Shown: one piece after another, positions 20,671 through 31,582 of the stretch
Layout: each line of letters begins with the position of its first letter
Position numbering within the stretch: position 1 is the stretch's first letter
Source of the DNA: Azolla pinnata
Lineage: Eukaryota > Streptophyta > Polypodiopsida > Salviniales > Salviniaceae
Reading direction: 5' to 3'
Assembly (NCBI GenBank): GCA_037176905.1
Contig: JBBBWG010033197.1
Coordinates: 8,326 to 40,206 of the forward strand
DNA: 31,881 nt
Notes under the pieces: model-generated
What the model was told of the DNA's origin: nothing
What the model saw: the letters and a program-made list of their open reading frames with translations, nothing else
The model's database searches: none
Made by a program: the position numbers and the translations under genes

Positions 20671-22158
20671 AAAACTGTTGCTATAGTTGTTATGTCTCAT
20701 TTGTCTGCACAATACCGCTCGGCTTTGGAGCTTCCAATGCACAGCCTAAAGAGGTGGACACACAGTACATGCATGCCCTTGCTTAAATCTGACGGCATCA
20801 GTATTTGTATGAATTTCCATTTGCATTTCATCCCGACTCGTCTCTGTAATTATACCCTGAATTGTAATCTTTTGCATAAGGAGCCCGTTTCTGGGTGAAA
20901 GTTCCCGCTCTATATGAAAATTATGTTCCTTTCCCTTGTCCTGGAAATTACTCGATGCTGAAAATGTTGGGAATCATACATTACATCATCTTCTCCATTC
21001 GTTTTTCTCTGGTAATCTTAGTTTGTGATTTTTGTTCACTGCAAGTATCTGCCGTATTTTTTCTCTTCTGGTGATAGAATTCTAACTAGTTGATTCATAT
21101 AAGAGTCATTTGGTATGGATAAAAGTTTAGCAAAATTTGATTGCAGTGGTTTGAATCTTCCACTTTTGAGATTATGTTTGGCCTGAAATATATGTGCTCT
21201 TTTTGCCATTTCTTTTAGTAATGATGGCTAAATCTGTTGGTTGGCCTCCCGTGAAAGGCATGTGACCATTGATGGTGGTAGTGGAAGATCAACACTTCAA
21301 ATTATATTTATTACAGGAACATCTGCTCTGCTATGGTGTTCTTTCACATTACTCTGGATAGTGTGGGCCTCCATATCGGAACTTGCAAATCATGGGTGCC
21401 AATTGTACAAATTTGCTCATGTGAGAAGCCAGAAATTCGTCGTACCTTCTCAATTTCTTGGTTCAAGAAAGCCGACAATGCCAGATTTAGAAAAATGACA
21501 ATAGGTTCGAAATTGGGATGATTATAGTCCATTTCACTGTGGTGTCTTTGGACATGAGTAGTCTTACATAGCTTGGCATTAGACTGCTAGAATTTCAGGA
21601 GTACTTCACTATGTACTTCAGAATTCCTCCCATTTCAACATACTTATTGCACTGTTCTCTAATTCTGCTTATTTATAATTTCTTTTGCCCTACTATGACA
21701 ATCCTCAAGTAGAGAACAGGAAATGGCAAATGAATGGCTACCAACTTTGTTAGGAATCTCTATAATTCGCTTTCCACAGTAAGCAATATTTCAATTTGAG
21801 GTTACTGAAACAGTCCTGAAGTATATTTATTGGATTTCATTTAATCCAAATAGAAACTCTTCCAGCATGGGTTACTGTTGAAGAATACAGTAATGGGCAC
21901 ATGGGGTTTTCAGTTAATTACAGCCATTCGACATTTCTTCATATAGCCTCGATGTAGTTATAAATCAGAAAGAAGTTACATGCCTCTCCCCCAAAACCAA
22001 AAACATCGGTGATCACCCAAAACACGATTACTCTGGGGTTAGAAATTACAAAATCATGCAACCCCTCCGAATGCTGCGATGCGATACAGATTCGGAAAAC
22101 ACCTTGACAACAGACAAGCTGTAGGGACGGCATATCCAATGACATGAGATCGTTAAAA
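20671..22158. other. Intergenic region between convergent 3' ends
   Basis: AT-rich DNA containing the 3' flanks of the zinc-finger gene (plus) and the coiled-coil gene (minus). A plus-strand frame at 21333-21521 reads smoothly (HITLDSVGLHIGTCKSW, PIVQICSCEKPEIRR) but has no partner exon or family I know; it may be a decayed fragment. Nothing else is supportable. Confidence 0.5.
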
Positions 22159-25100
22159 TTAATCCTCACCCCCAGAATAAAGAGCATCGTCTGTACTATA
22201 ATCAGGATATGTCACTCGATATCTTAACGAGCTTGATGAGCGTGGAGCATGTCGGCTTTTCAGAGAAATCCTCTTGCAAGGATTATGAACCTTCTTTTGC
22301 ATCAATTGATCAAATCGAAACACTTCTTGCTTTTGGATAGCTGCAAGCTCCCGTATCACGTTCTTGTGTCTCTGTAATTCACCAATTGGAAGAACTCAGT
22401 TAAAATTTATGAGCGCCGGGATGGAATCTTCAATATGCCCCTGAATATGCTTCAGCTGCTGTTATATCTCACTGACAACAAATTATCAACTCCCAAAATA
22501 AATTTTTCTTTCAAATGACTAGGGGATAGAAGAGAAAACAAAAGAAAAGCTCACAAGCACTTTGGGAGTTTTCAACATCTAATAAACTGTGTTTTCTTGT
22601 CCATGATAAGATTGACCCAATCATCATACCTGATGAATGCTCTGGAGATCCAATTTCCTACTTTTCGAGATGTCCTCACGGGATCTTGCAGCCCTTTGTA
22701 GAAAAATTCTCATCTCGGTTTGTTGCTTTAAACGCATGGCATGGTCTTTGGCGACGAGTTCTGCATTATGAGCTGCAATTGCAGCCTGCAGCTCTGCTTG
22801 CTCCATTCTATCAGCGTTCAGTTTTATTTCTTGAGCTTCCAAATATTTACCCTGTTTCCCTAGACATGCCTGTTCACCAAACAAGAAACACAAAATCAAA
22901 CAAAGATGGCTATGTGAATGTCAACCCTTCATGCACCGTGGTTATTATCTCAAACTTAAAAAGATCATACATAGAGGTCATAATGAAGTTTAGGATACAT
23001 CCAGTGGCTGCTGAACATAAAATGTTTATGCAGATTATTTTTCTTTACTCACTAATCACAGATTCATCTATATATCAACAGTGCTTACAGCCTGATGAAC
23101 AGTAATGTGCATAGTGGAACTTATGACAGGCCCAGTTCATTAAGAAGACAATCTTCTCCATAAATTCTTTTGAATGCCTATATATGAAAGTCAGGCGACA
23201 TACGAGACACATGATTATTATTCCTAAACAATATTATGTTATACTGCGGGAGTACATTTTGTCAACCTTTTGTGCTAAAACCTTAGATTGTACCTGTATC
23301 CGTCGTCGAGTTAGAAGTTCAGTGGACCACTGGGCCTTTACAGGAGCTTTTGATGCTCTCTTCTCCTTCAACTGTTGCAGCTCCATGATGTGCCTCTGTT
23401 TAACACGTTGAGCTTGGTCTACAATTTCCTTTTGGAAACTCTTTAACCGCTCATCCCATAGCTGCAAGCCAGTCAATTAATGTTCAAATCAGTAGAGAAC
23501 ACTACTATTGAGAAATTCTACAGAAAATACTTAGTAGAAGGCAGACTAATCATATCCCCACTCACTCTTCCTCACATGTTGCCCAACTTATATGATAGAA
23601 CGGGGGATCTGCACTGCTATTTCACATTATTTATGCTTATATCTGTACTTAAGTAGCACTCATAAGATTGGAACTTTAGAATAACTGTCGGAAAGCTTCT
23701 TGTATTCAAGGCTACATGCATCACGAAATAATCAGTTGATAGAACATGCTCCCATTTCTCACAAGAGTGTTTAGCCTGCAGTAAGAGATGTGACATTCCA
23801 GCAATCAAGACTGTTTTGATGGCAAAAGAGAAATGCATTCCTCTACCAACATTTGGAAATTAATCTTATATATGCTTCGATAAATCAAGAGGTTAATATT
23901 ATATATGTATGGTAATAAAAATACTTATTGTCCTTGGAGGTCAAACAATATTGATGAGTGAAATGTGAAACCTCCACATGGTTCTAAATATTGATGCATT
24001 GGATTGGCGAAATTCATCATTCATATGGATCTCCTGATGCACCATAAGTTAATGGATCCCATCTTCCAAACAAAATGCTCATATATCTTGCATCCATCTA
24101 GAGCATAATATTTTGTTTTTACATGTCTCCTGAATATTTTTACTTGCTCATGTGATTCTATGGAGTTGGTGTGATGATGACTGTTTCTATAGCCATTATT
24201 TCAGGAAGTGATCCAGGGCATTTGGAGGGTTTGTTTCTTGACTTAAATGGACATTTTCAAACGCTTCCAAGTACATTAGGGATGCTATTGCCATACTTCA
24301 ATCTCATAGAGGAGTACCTATGTCACCAAAGAGGAAAGGTAATTTTTTATGGATTCAGAGAAAAAAAAAGAAAGCTATATTGTCAACATGACCTATAACA
24401 CCAGAGAAAAAAAAGTTCACATGTTTTTATGTCTCAATAGAAAGTAGACTATGCAAAATCCTAAAAGAGGTGCAGATATCCAAGAATACAGGATCCTGTG
24501 CTTAGAAAACGACGAGTGTGTGAAGATAAACTATCATACTCCAAATTTTATATATGAGATCACATGCAATAGCACTACTATTTATTTCACAGTAGCTTAA
24601 CTATCACATTCAGATTCAAGAAAGTGAAAAAACACCCATTCCAAAGAATGTACTGCAGGATTGTGACCAATAAATCAGCATAATAAAAAGAATAACAGTT
24701 GCACAAGCATTGTACCTGAATCCTTTCTTGAAGCTCTTCTTTGTATGCTTTTTCTGCTTGGTCCCGCTCTTGAGCATGCCTTTCCAGCATGGCAGCCCTT
24801 CTTTTATTATCTTCAAACAGCTGCAAAACATGAAAATCCACATTATCATCATCAAACAAAAGTATAATCCCGTTTGCAATTACCACGGTGTAACCCTAAA
24901 GTAGGATGGAATACGTCTTGTCAAACCTATAAACATTTGGTATGAAAGTAGGCTTCCCACACAGCTAGATAGAGCATAACATTGTACTGAAATTTAAAAG
25001 TGAGGATCCCATTACACCTAGTAACTATAGGACTATCATGATTGGCCACTACTTGGCTAAGCTATATGTCAGTCCTAGAATCAGAATTGAATGTATGGGC

Positions 25101-28100
25101 AGAGTGAAATGGTTACCAGACAGCTGACAGGCAGGTTTCCAAAAGGGACTCACAACTTCGTACCATATATTGACCCGTCGAGCGCTCATTGAGGGAAATA
25201 ACATTTTCCCATCTTCCTTTAAGCCTTTCACACTGTACCACAGACTTCACTCCTACAATGTCTAGAAGCTCTCTGAGTCACAATGAAGATACAATGGGAA
25301 TCTCAGCATTCCATGAATCAGTGTTAGGAAGAGTTCGAATCGTTAATGGGCTGTCAAAGACTGTGGCAAGTATGACTGGAGTAAAATACGGCTGCCCACT
25401 TTCACCCACTCTCTTCAGCCTTTAATGTTTGATTACAAAGAGATTGGGAGGTTCACGAACTAGCTTATCAAGGACAACAACACCAACTAGTCCATGCCTT
25501 TGACTCTCCAGAGGAACCACAAAGACATCTAGATGCTCGAAAGTCGTTCTGTACAAATAAAGATCTGTCAGTTAACCTCAAAGAAAATTAAGCTGATGGT
25601 ATTTAACTCCACTCAAGCATGGGTGGCAAGAGCAGAACCACCATGTTTCAAGCATGGATGATATTATGGGCGTAACCTTAGGAATCAATGTATAAGGCTA
25701 ATTTGAATGGTTTCAGGGTAGGATAAGTGGGAAACCAGTTATCCTAAGGACTGGGACAAACTCATATGGTCATTGGAGAAGTGTGAACACACCTAGTGGT
25801 TAGGGAGCCCTAGGAGTTTGACCTATATAAAGGGGACTGACTACTTCCTTTCATTACGACATCCTAAAAGACTGTGAAGACTTTGCTAGTGAGGCTAGAC
25901 TCTCGCTATGAACAAGATCCGTACATGTCGAACTTCCGAGGTTGTCCAAGGTAATCTCCTGTTGTATGGGACACCTGTAATGCTTTGGATTGACTTTAGT
26001 CCTTCACTCAGGGGTGGTTGGTGTGATTAATCACCCTCGACCCATTCTATTCTCTCTAATATTGTTTATCATTAGTAGATCCTACACATACCTAGGAGTG
26101 ACTTTCATAGGGCCTCGGCTCTCCTTACATGAAGCTGCATGTGCCCGACTTTCTCATGGATATGCAGCCCTAGGTGGTCTTGGGAGACAATGTGTAGACA
26201 TCAGATTCCAAGAACCACGAACAAAGTTGTGGTTATTCGATGCATTTGTAACACCAACTCTTTAGATATTTGGTAAGGCACAAAGACCGAACAAATTTGG
26301 AGAGATCTTTTGTCTTGATGACTGGCCGTATGATAAGGAGCAAGGCATTGGTGGCCCATGATATCGTACAGGGCGGAGATAGCAGCATCCCAACAGTGAC
26401 CGAGGATTAGTGATTGGCATCCAATGCCCATAGAAACTCCCTAAGAAAGAATATGTCAATTATGTCATCAGGGAGTGGAAACGAAAGAACATCATATGTG
26501 CCACTGTTTTGTATTCTATGAAATAAGAGGCCAATACCACTTGTCTTTTCAAAAATGGTTTGTTTCATTACCCAAGACAATGGAATACAAAGAACAGCAT
26601 TGCTTGGGATTATTCTTACTAGAACTCAAGAGATACGGGGAGAAGTTGTTACAAAGGAAAGAATACAACCATAACAACTCATCAACGAAGAACAATCACA
26701 AATTTATTTAATTTGTTGACTCCTTCTCATGCTACAAATTGAACAAAGGAATATACCAGTAGAGGCTCCCAAGGACAATCAAAGGGGGTCATCATCGATC
26801 ACGCAATCAGAATGTGTTAGGCACATGGGCCATGAGCAAAGGGACTAAGGCCTCGTCACCCGTGTCACTAACAAATGAAGGCCATTATCGCAAATCACCG
26901 AAGGCCCCTTTCCATCTTAGAGCGGCCCATGTTGGAGATTTTTTGAAGCCAAAAGCTTCAGCCGGTCTAGGCACATGAGCTCATGTCCTTAGATATCTAG
27001 ACTTGCTCAGATCTGATGTGTAATTATATCTATTTTGGTTTATTCTCTTTTCCTTTTTAGATATGAAACAATTGAAGATATTTTCTTATTCACTCTAATA
27101 GGTAATTTTCACCTTTTAACATATGTTAATATAACTTTCTCTCTCTCTCTCTACCTATATCTATGTCTCTATATCAGTATCCACATTAATGTTGATCTCT
27201 ATCTCTATCTCTCATTCTCTCAATCTATCTCTATCTTTATAGATCTAATTTATATGCCTGCATTCGTCCCACCATGGTTGTGCAAAGGAATGCGTACCTT
27301 CAACTCAAGAAGGCGTTGTGCCGCTGCATCTGCAGCCAAATAGTTGCCTTTCTTTGCTGAGATGCGCCGAAGATTGTCAATCTCCTTCATCATTTCATAA
27401 ACCTATTTTACAGATGATATAACGGTCAGCATTGCAAACATATCAGCTCACAAGTTTCCCAATCTGGATTAATACAGAAATTTCAGGCATGAACCCAATT
27501 GGATGAATGTGATGAGAGTACTGATGAAAAGAGATGCATATAAGAATCTGCTCCGAAAAAGGTAAGTTAGGTTCACATGTATGTACACATTGTTAAGACT
27601 GCAACAGTATTGTCACAGATGATAAAATATAATCCCATATATCATGACAGAAACTAACTTCATATGGTAATATGCCAAAATTTTATCATCAAAACAATGA
27701 GTTGGCATCATGTTCTTTTAACATTATCATGAAAATAGCAGAATGCTATACATTTGCACCTTTTATGTATGTGTTCAAGTGAAGTGACTGAAAAAAACGA
27801 AGGAGAAAGTAATTAAGAGATATTCCAGATGATAAGAGGCATATTTAAAACATGACTCAAATCGTCAAGTACACATTTTCTGAATACACTGTCGTACAAT
27901 GTATCATTTCTAGAAATATAAAATTTTCAACTGTCACAATGTGTCAACATGGCTCGAATCGTCAACAATACATTGTTTGAATACATGTGAAATGGTCAAT
28001 CAGGTTCCCTTGTGAGTTTGCTGACCTGTGGTTCCAACTCTGGATAGACATCTTCTGGATGGGTTCTTCGAGTTGGACTCGTTTGATATCCCTTCCCTGC

Positions 28101-30444
28101 GCTAGGTGAAACGCTCTTTGCCCTTGCATCGATGCATTTCGCATGAGAAAACCTGAAAGGAATTCATTCGGTCCACTGAATACTGAATGCAAAAATTTAC
28201 GAAAAGCAACTGATGTACAAAAGAGATCAAATGACAGCATAATATAGCACAAAATGTATCATTTATTACTTTTCAGTGGTAATTTGGTGTAATTGTTTTC
28301 GGGAATGTAAATGATTTGTGTGATATGAATATACATCTCCAGTACCTTGGATTAAAAACGGGGGGATATCTTGCTTCTTTCCATTCAATTTGCATACCAA
28401 GATCATGAAGTAAATGCCACCTCACTAGATCTCCTGGTTTATATTCTACATCTATCCTTTGCAATAATTCAACAAGATCACGAGGCTGGGGGACCATAAA
28501 TCTGGCTGACTCCAGAATCTCTGGAAGCTTTCCATTACAAATCATTTATGGCAGGTATATTAGGTTTTTTTTCTTATGAAGAAGTGTTATTAAAACTACA
28601 ATCGAATTTACCCCAATTTAATGTAGAAATTTTAGTTATTTTTTATATAGTCAATCTTCAAGCTTTCATCAAAATCTGAAGTGGCACACATTTAAGTTCA
28701 ACAGTGCCTCACGAAATTGTGCAAAAATAAAATTCCACTGATGGAAGGAACACTAAAAACAAAGGTTTCATCCCTACAAACTAACCAGTATGTAAGACAA
28801 AACAAATGCCTAAATTTTGATCGAAAGTCACATAGCATCTGAAAGGTCCTTCAGCAAGTTCCAGCACAAAGAATCAAAAGCATATGATCATATCATAAAT
28901 TGATAAAACGGAACTGGATGGCAGGAGACCTCAACAACCCCACCTACTACTTGAAGAGAATTGATCTAGTCATAGACAGCTAGAATCCCAAGAATACAAA
29001 TGCAGGTAACCATGCTAAGTCATAGATCATAATAAAATATTCCACTAGAATATAAAAGAATAGAGCTCCAGAAAATCATACCAGAGATAAAGAGACTCCT
29101 TCCTTTCCATCTTTGCTTTCTTTTAATGAATTGTATTTGGCCCTCAATGTTGCCATGTGATCAAATTTGGAGGGTGCAATAGAAGCCGTGACACAAAATG
29201 CCCATGATGAGGATGGAGTTTCAAGGCTTCCATCTGTGGAGCTTTGACACATGTCTCTACTTGTCGTTTTAAACACATCTCTTAAAAATTTTGAGTTATT
29301 AGAAGTTCGCATACAATGTGTTGGCGTGTCGATATCTGGGCTGCCACTCCTATAGGTTAGCTGCAGCCCTCTCTCTCTGGAAGAATTTTCATCTGAGAAA
29401 CCTTTCCTTGAGTCGCTGTCATCGTCAAAAGTGCAGAGATTCCCACCATGCTTATCTTTGTGGTCATGCTTATCTTTATATCCGTGTTTGTCATGCCTTC
29501 TGTATGGTTCAATTCTCTCATGTGAAACACTTGCTTGTTCAAGGTCATGAGAATGATTTCCATGCCTTGTAGATGTCACACTGCCTTCATGGGAAGAGCC
29601 AGTGTGTTCCCCTTCATTCATATGATTTTCTTGCCCCGTCGAAGATGTGTCTCTGATTTTAGCAGAAACATTTGCATGCTCGCTATCATGTGGATGTTTT
29701 TCATGTGAGCTGCTTCTGAGTTCAGAAGACTGTTTACCATCCTGTGAAAGCACGGATCAATTACAGCGCATGATGGCACATAGATGATGCATCAATATAA
29801 ATGCATTTCAAGAAATCCTGACTGTACATCCATGATAATACTTCCACAGTGACACATTCATTACGTATCCAAAATGCATTTCATGATAATACTCGTAACA
29901 AATTCATGATGTTTCCATGATGCATTTCATGGTAAAGTTATGATGCATTCATCATGGATACTTCCATTGCAGATACGTGAGTACTTATCCACACATTCCT
30001 TGTACAGATAGTATCCTCCTCCACATAAACTGCATGCTTTCTAAAATTTACCAGGTAAAACTATTCTCACACAACCCAGTAGGAATTCATGATATGCTCA
30101 CAATGTCATTAGAATATATCGATGATGTACGATGCAGCCATGGCGCATCCGCTCTATACTATCGAAAGCACTTCAAAATGCCAACCAAATTTCCTTCAGG
30201 TTCATGCTTTCATTATATGTCTACCCAAGGTGATCCATGATGCGATTGTTCCCTATCCATGGTAGATTTTACATTATACCACGACACACAAACCGTGACG
30301 TGTCCACGACACATTCCATGTAGAATCGTGATGCATTTGCAGATACCATGAGAAGCCACATCCAAAGGAGAGATCTTTGCAACTCACATGATAATGTTGC
30401 TTTCCGGATTCATGCCCTGCATCGTCGCCATGTTTCTTTTCCAT
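22159..30444 (-). CDS. Coiled-coil protein of unknown function, possibly ciliary
   Basis: Nine exons, transcription order: 30444-30388, 29741-29082, 28527-28346, 28152-28026, 27402-27298, 24820-24716, 23461-23294, 22869-22630, 22371-22159 (stop TAA), about 618 residues. Residues 1-239 are disordered and rich in His, Ser, Asp and Lys (HDKHGYKDKHDHKDKH). Residues 240-342 hold a compact segment (PQPRDLVELLQRIDVEY, GDLVRWHLLHDLGMQIEW). From 343 on, charged coiled coil is typical: VYEMMKEIDNLRR, KRRAAMLERHAQERDQAEK, LWDERLKSFQKEIVDQAQR and QWSTELLTRRRIQ followed by LGKQGKYLEAQEIKLNAD. The last pattern recalls unnamed coiled-coil proteins of ciliates, flagellates and green algae, so a basal-body or axonemal role in swimming sperm is conceivable but only inferred. 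Introns are GT-AG. The exon 3 acceptor (AAAG/CTTCC) is weak; a missed small exon between exons 2 and 3 is possible. Confidence 0.85.
24950..26720 (+). mobile_element. Decayed LINE in intron 5 of the coiled-coil gene, antisense
   Basis: Plus-strand reading, with many stops and frameshifts, gives non-LTR reverse-transcriptase landmarks in order: EDPITPSNYRTIMIGHYLAK (finger), QAGF near 25130, GVKYGCPLSPTLFSL near 25380, SYTYLGVTFIGPRLSLHEAA near 26070, and KLWLFDAFVTPTL near 26230. A C-terminal region with FYEIRGQYHLSFQ and CLGLFLLELKRYGEKLL follows to about 26700. The catalytic F/YxDD block is not recognisable. The element is opposite to the host gene and accounts for most of the roughly 2.5-kb intron (24821-27297). 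It is dead. Confidence 0.85.
25650..26070. mobile_element. Probable nested insertion, LTR-like
   Basis: Within the LINE, reverse-transcriptase-like coding (LMVFNSTQAWVARAE, to about 25640) stops and resumes at about 26070 (SYTYLGVTF). The 420 bp between are non-coding and contain a promoter-like CCTATATAAAGGGGACTGAC near 25822 and later T-rich sequence, as in a solo LTR. I could not find clean TG/CA ends or a target-site duplication. Confidence 0.35.
27131..27252. repeat. CT/CTAT-rich microsatellite in intron 5
   Basis: Degenerate TCTC and CTATAT/CTATCT runs close to the intron's 5' end on the gene strand, between the decayed LINE and exon 5. Confidence 0.8.
29760..30350. repeat. Dispersed ATGATGCATTTCATG-type motif in intron 1
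   Basis: Variants of ATGATGCATT and GCATTTCATG(A/G)TAA recur at least seven times, for example near 29780, 29873, 29915, 29941, 30236 and 30328. They lie throughout the 646-bp first intron (29742-30387) of the coiled-coil gene. Spacing is irregular, so this is a degenerate array, not a clean tandem. Confidence 0.6.
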
Positions 30445-30462
30445 GAAAGAAGAGATGGCGCT

Positions 30463-30564
30463 TCACTTGAGACCGGGGCCATTGTGAGGTGTCAGGGTGG
30501 AGGGAGCGGTCATGAAGGCGTTTCTGCTTCCAGGGGGGCCTGCTGCTCCCATCGCCATCGCCAT
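30463..30564 (-). CDS. Upstream ORF of the coiled-coil gene, 33 codons
   Basis: Three in-frame ATG codons (30564, 30558, 30552) open a frame that reads MAMAMGAAGPPGSRNAF and ends in TGA 18 bases before the main ATG at 30444. If the leader is transcribed as expected, this uORF would be met first by scanning ribosomes and could reduce or control translation. Alternatively, a splice variant could use this Met as a different N-terminus. Confidence 0.4.
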   Translation of the reverse strand: MAMAMGAAGPPGSRNAFMTAPSTLTPHNGPGLK

Positions 30565-30708
30565 GGAAGGAAGGGGAAGCAGAGAAGAGGTGCGAGAAGG
30601 GAGGAGCAACCGAAACCCCTTTGTCTTTCCACGAGACTACAGAAATGCCCCTCTTTCTGCCCTCAACAATCGCCCAGAAATGCCCACCATTTTGGCCTCT
30701 CTACAGTC

Positions 30709-30752
30709 CTTCTTCTTCTTCTTCTTTCTTCTTCTTCTTTCTTCTTCTTCTT
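30709..30752. repeat. TTC microsatellite upstream of the coiled-coil gene
   Basis: On the gene strand this is a GAA/GAAA tract about 265 bases upstream of the main start codon, in the probable leader or core promoter. Confidence 0.93.
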
Positions 30753-30938
30753 TTGGGTTCTTTTGGGTTTGCTTGTTGTTTCCTCCAATGTGTGAATCTA
30801 TCATAGATATACCTAGTACAGACATGTGTGCAATACATGAGTGCTTTGCTCCATTTGTATACAAGCTGCTTGTATACTTACGTAGAAAATACGTGTGCAT
30901 GCTTGTATCTGTATATGTTTGTAACTGTATACAGATTC

Positions 30939-30940
<2 letters not shown>

Positions 30941-30974
<34 letters not shown>
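30941..30974. repeat. GATA tetranucleotide microsatellite
   Basis: Eight perfect GATA units, directly abutting the LINE fragment that begins at 30973. Confidence 0.96.
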
Positions 30975-31440
30975 GTTTTATTACCTTTTCAATGGGTTTT
31001 CATCGAAGGTGAAAGAGTTTTATCGCCTTTTCAATGGGTTTTCATCGAAGGTGAGAGAGTTTTATCGCCTTTTCAATAGGTTTTCATCGAAGGTGATAGA
31101 GTTTTACCAACCATAGCACATAAGGTTTTATTTGATTAGCTGAGGTACTTGGGGTATATGGTATAATTGGAACTTGTGGAGTGGTTTCTTATTTGATGGG
31201 CTTTCTAGAGTATCTCAACATATCTGTAAGATAAGAGGAAAGTTGATTTGGCAGTTTTCACAGTTATGTTATATGGGAACTTTGTCTCGAGATGAGTCAG
31301 ATTTAAGTCGTTTTGTATTGCAGCGCCTTAAAAGGTTGCCCTTGCCACATCGTTGCCTTTGATGTAGTTTTGATAGCAAGGCTCTTTTGTACTGTCATAT
31401 CATAGTATTTTAATATAAACACACATTTACGAAAGAAAGA
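30973..31440 (+). mobile_element. LINE 3'-end fragment (copy 2) with 42-bp internal triplication
   Basis: Three 42-bp units starting at 30973, 31015 and 31057 (GAGTTTTATCGCCTTTTCAA type) each encode 14 residues (VLSPFQWVFIEGER, one with a stop). The frame continues VLPTIAHKVLFD and, after a shift, WSGFLFDGLSRVSQHICKIR and GKLIWQFSQLCYMGTLS to a stop at 31362, then a short A-rich tail. The SPFQWVF match to the LINE ORF at the window end shows that both belong to one family. The 15691-15845 fragment is a third copy. Confidence 0.8.
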
Positions 31441-31534
31441 AGAGAAAAAAAAGGAAGTACTTCATATTAGTTATAGGGGCATTATTTGTAATTTGTGAAA
31501 CCTCAGGAAGCCTCTACTTTAGGGGCATTTCCAT

Positions 31535-31580
31535 AAACCCTAAAACCCTAAACCTAAGGAAGAAGAAGAAGAAGAAGAAC
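31535..31580 (+). promoter_or_regulatory. Two telo-boxes followed by a GAA tract
   Basis: AAACCCTAA occurs at 31535 and 31543, then six GAA triplets at 31562-31579. This mirrors the left edge of the window. The ATG at 31581 is followed by a stop after four codons, and LINE sequence begins at once, so any original plus-strand gene here appears interrupted. Confidence 0.45.
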
Positions 31581-31582
31581 AT

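Noticed and set aside
21241..21521. Plus-strand ORFs of 62-85 codons downstream of the zinc-finger gene
   Set aside because: There is no recognisable domain and no splice partner. It is mentioned only within the intergenic entry.
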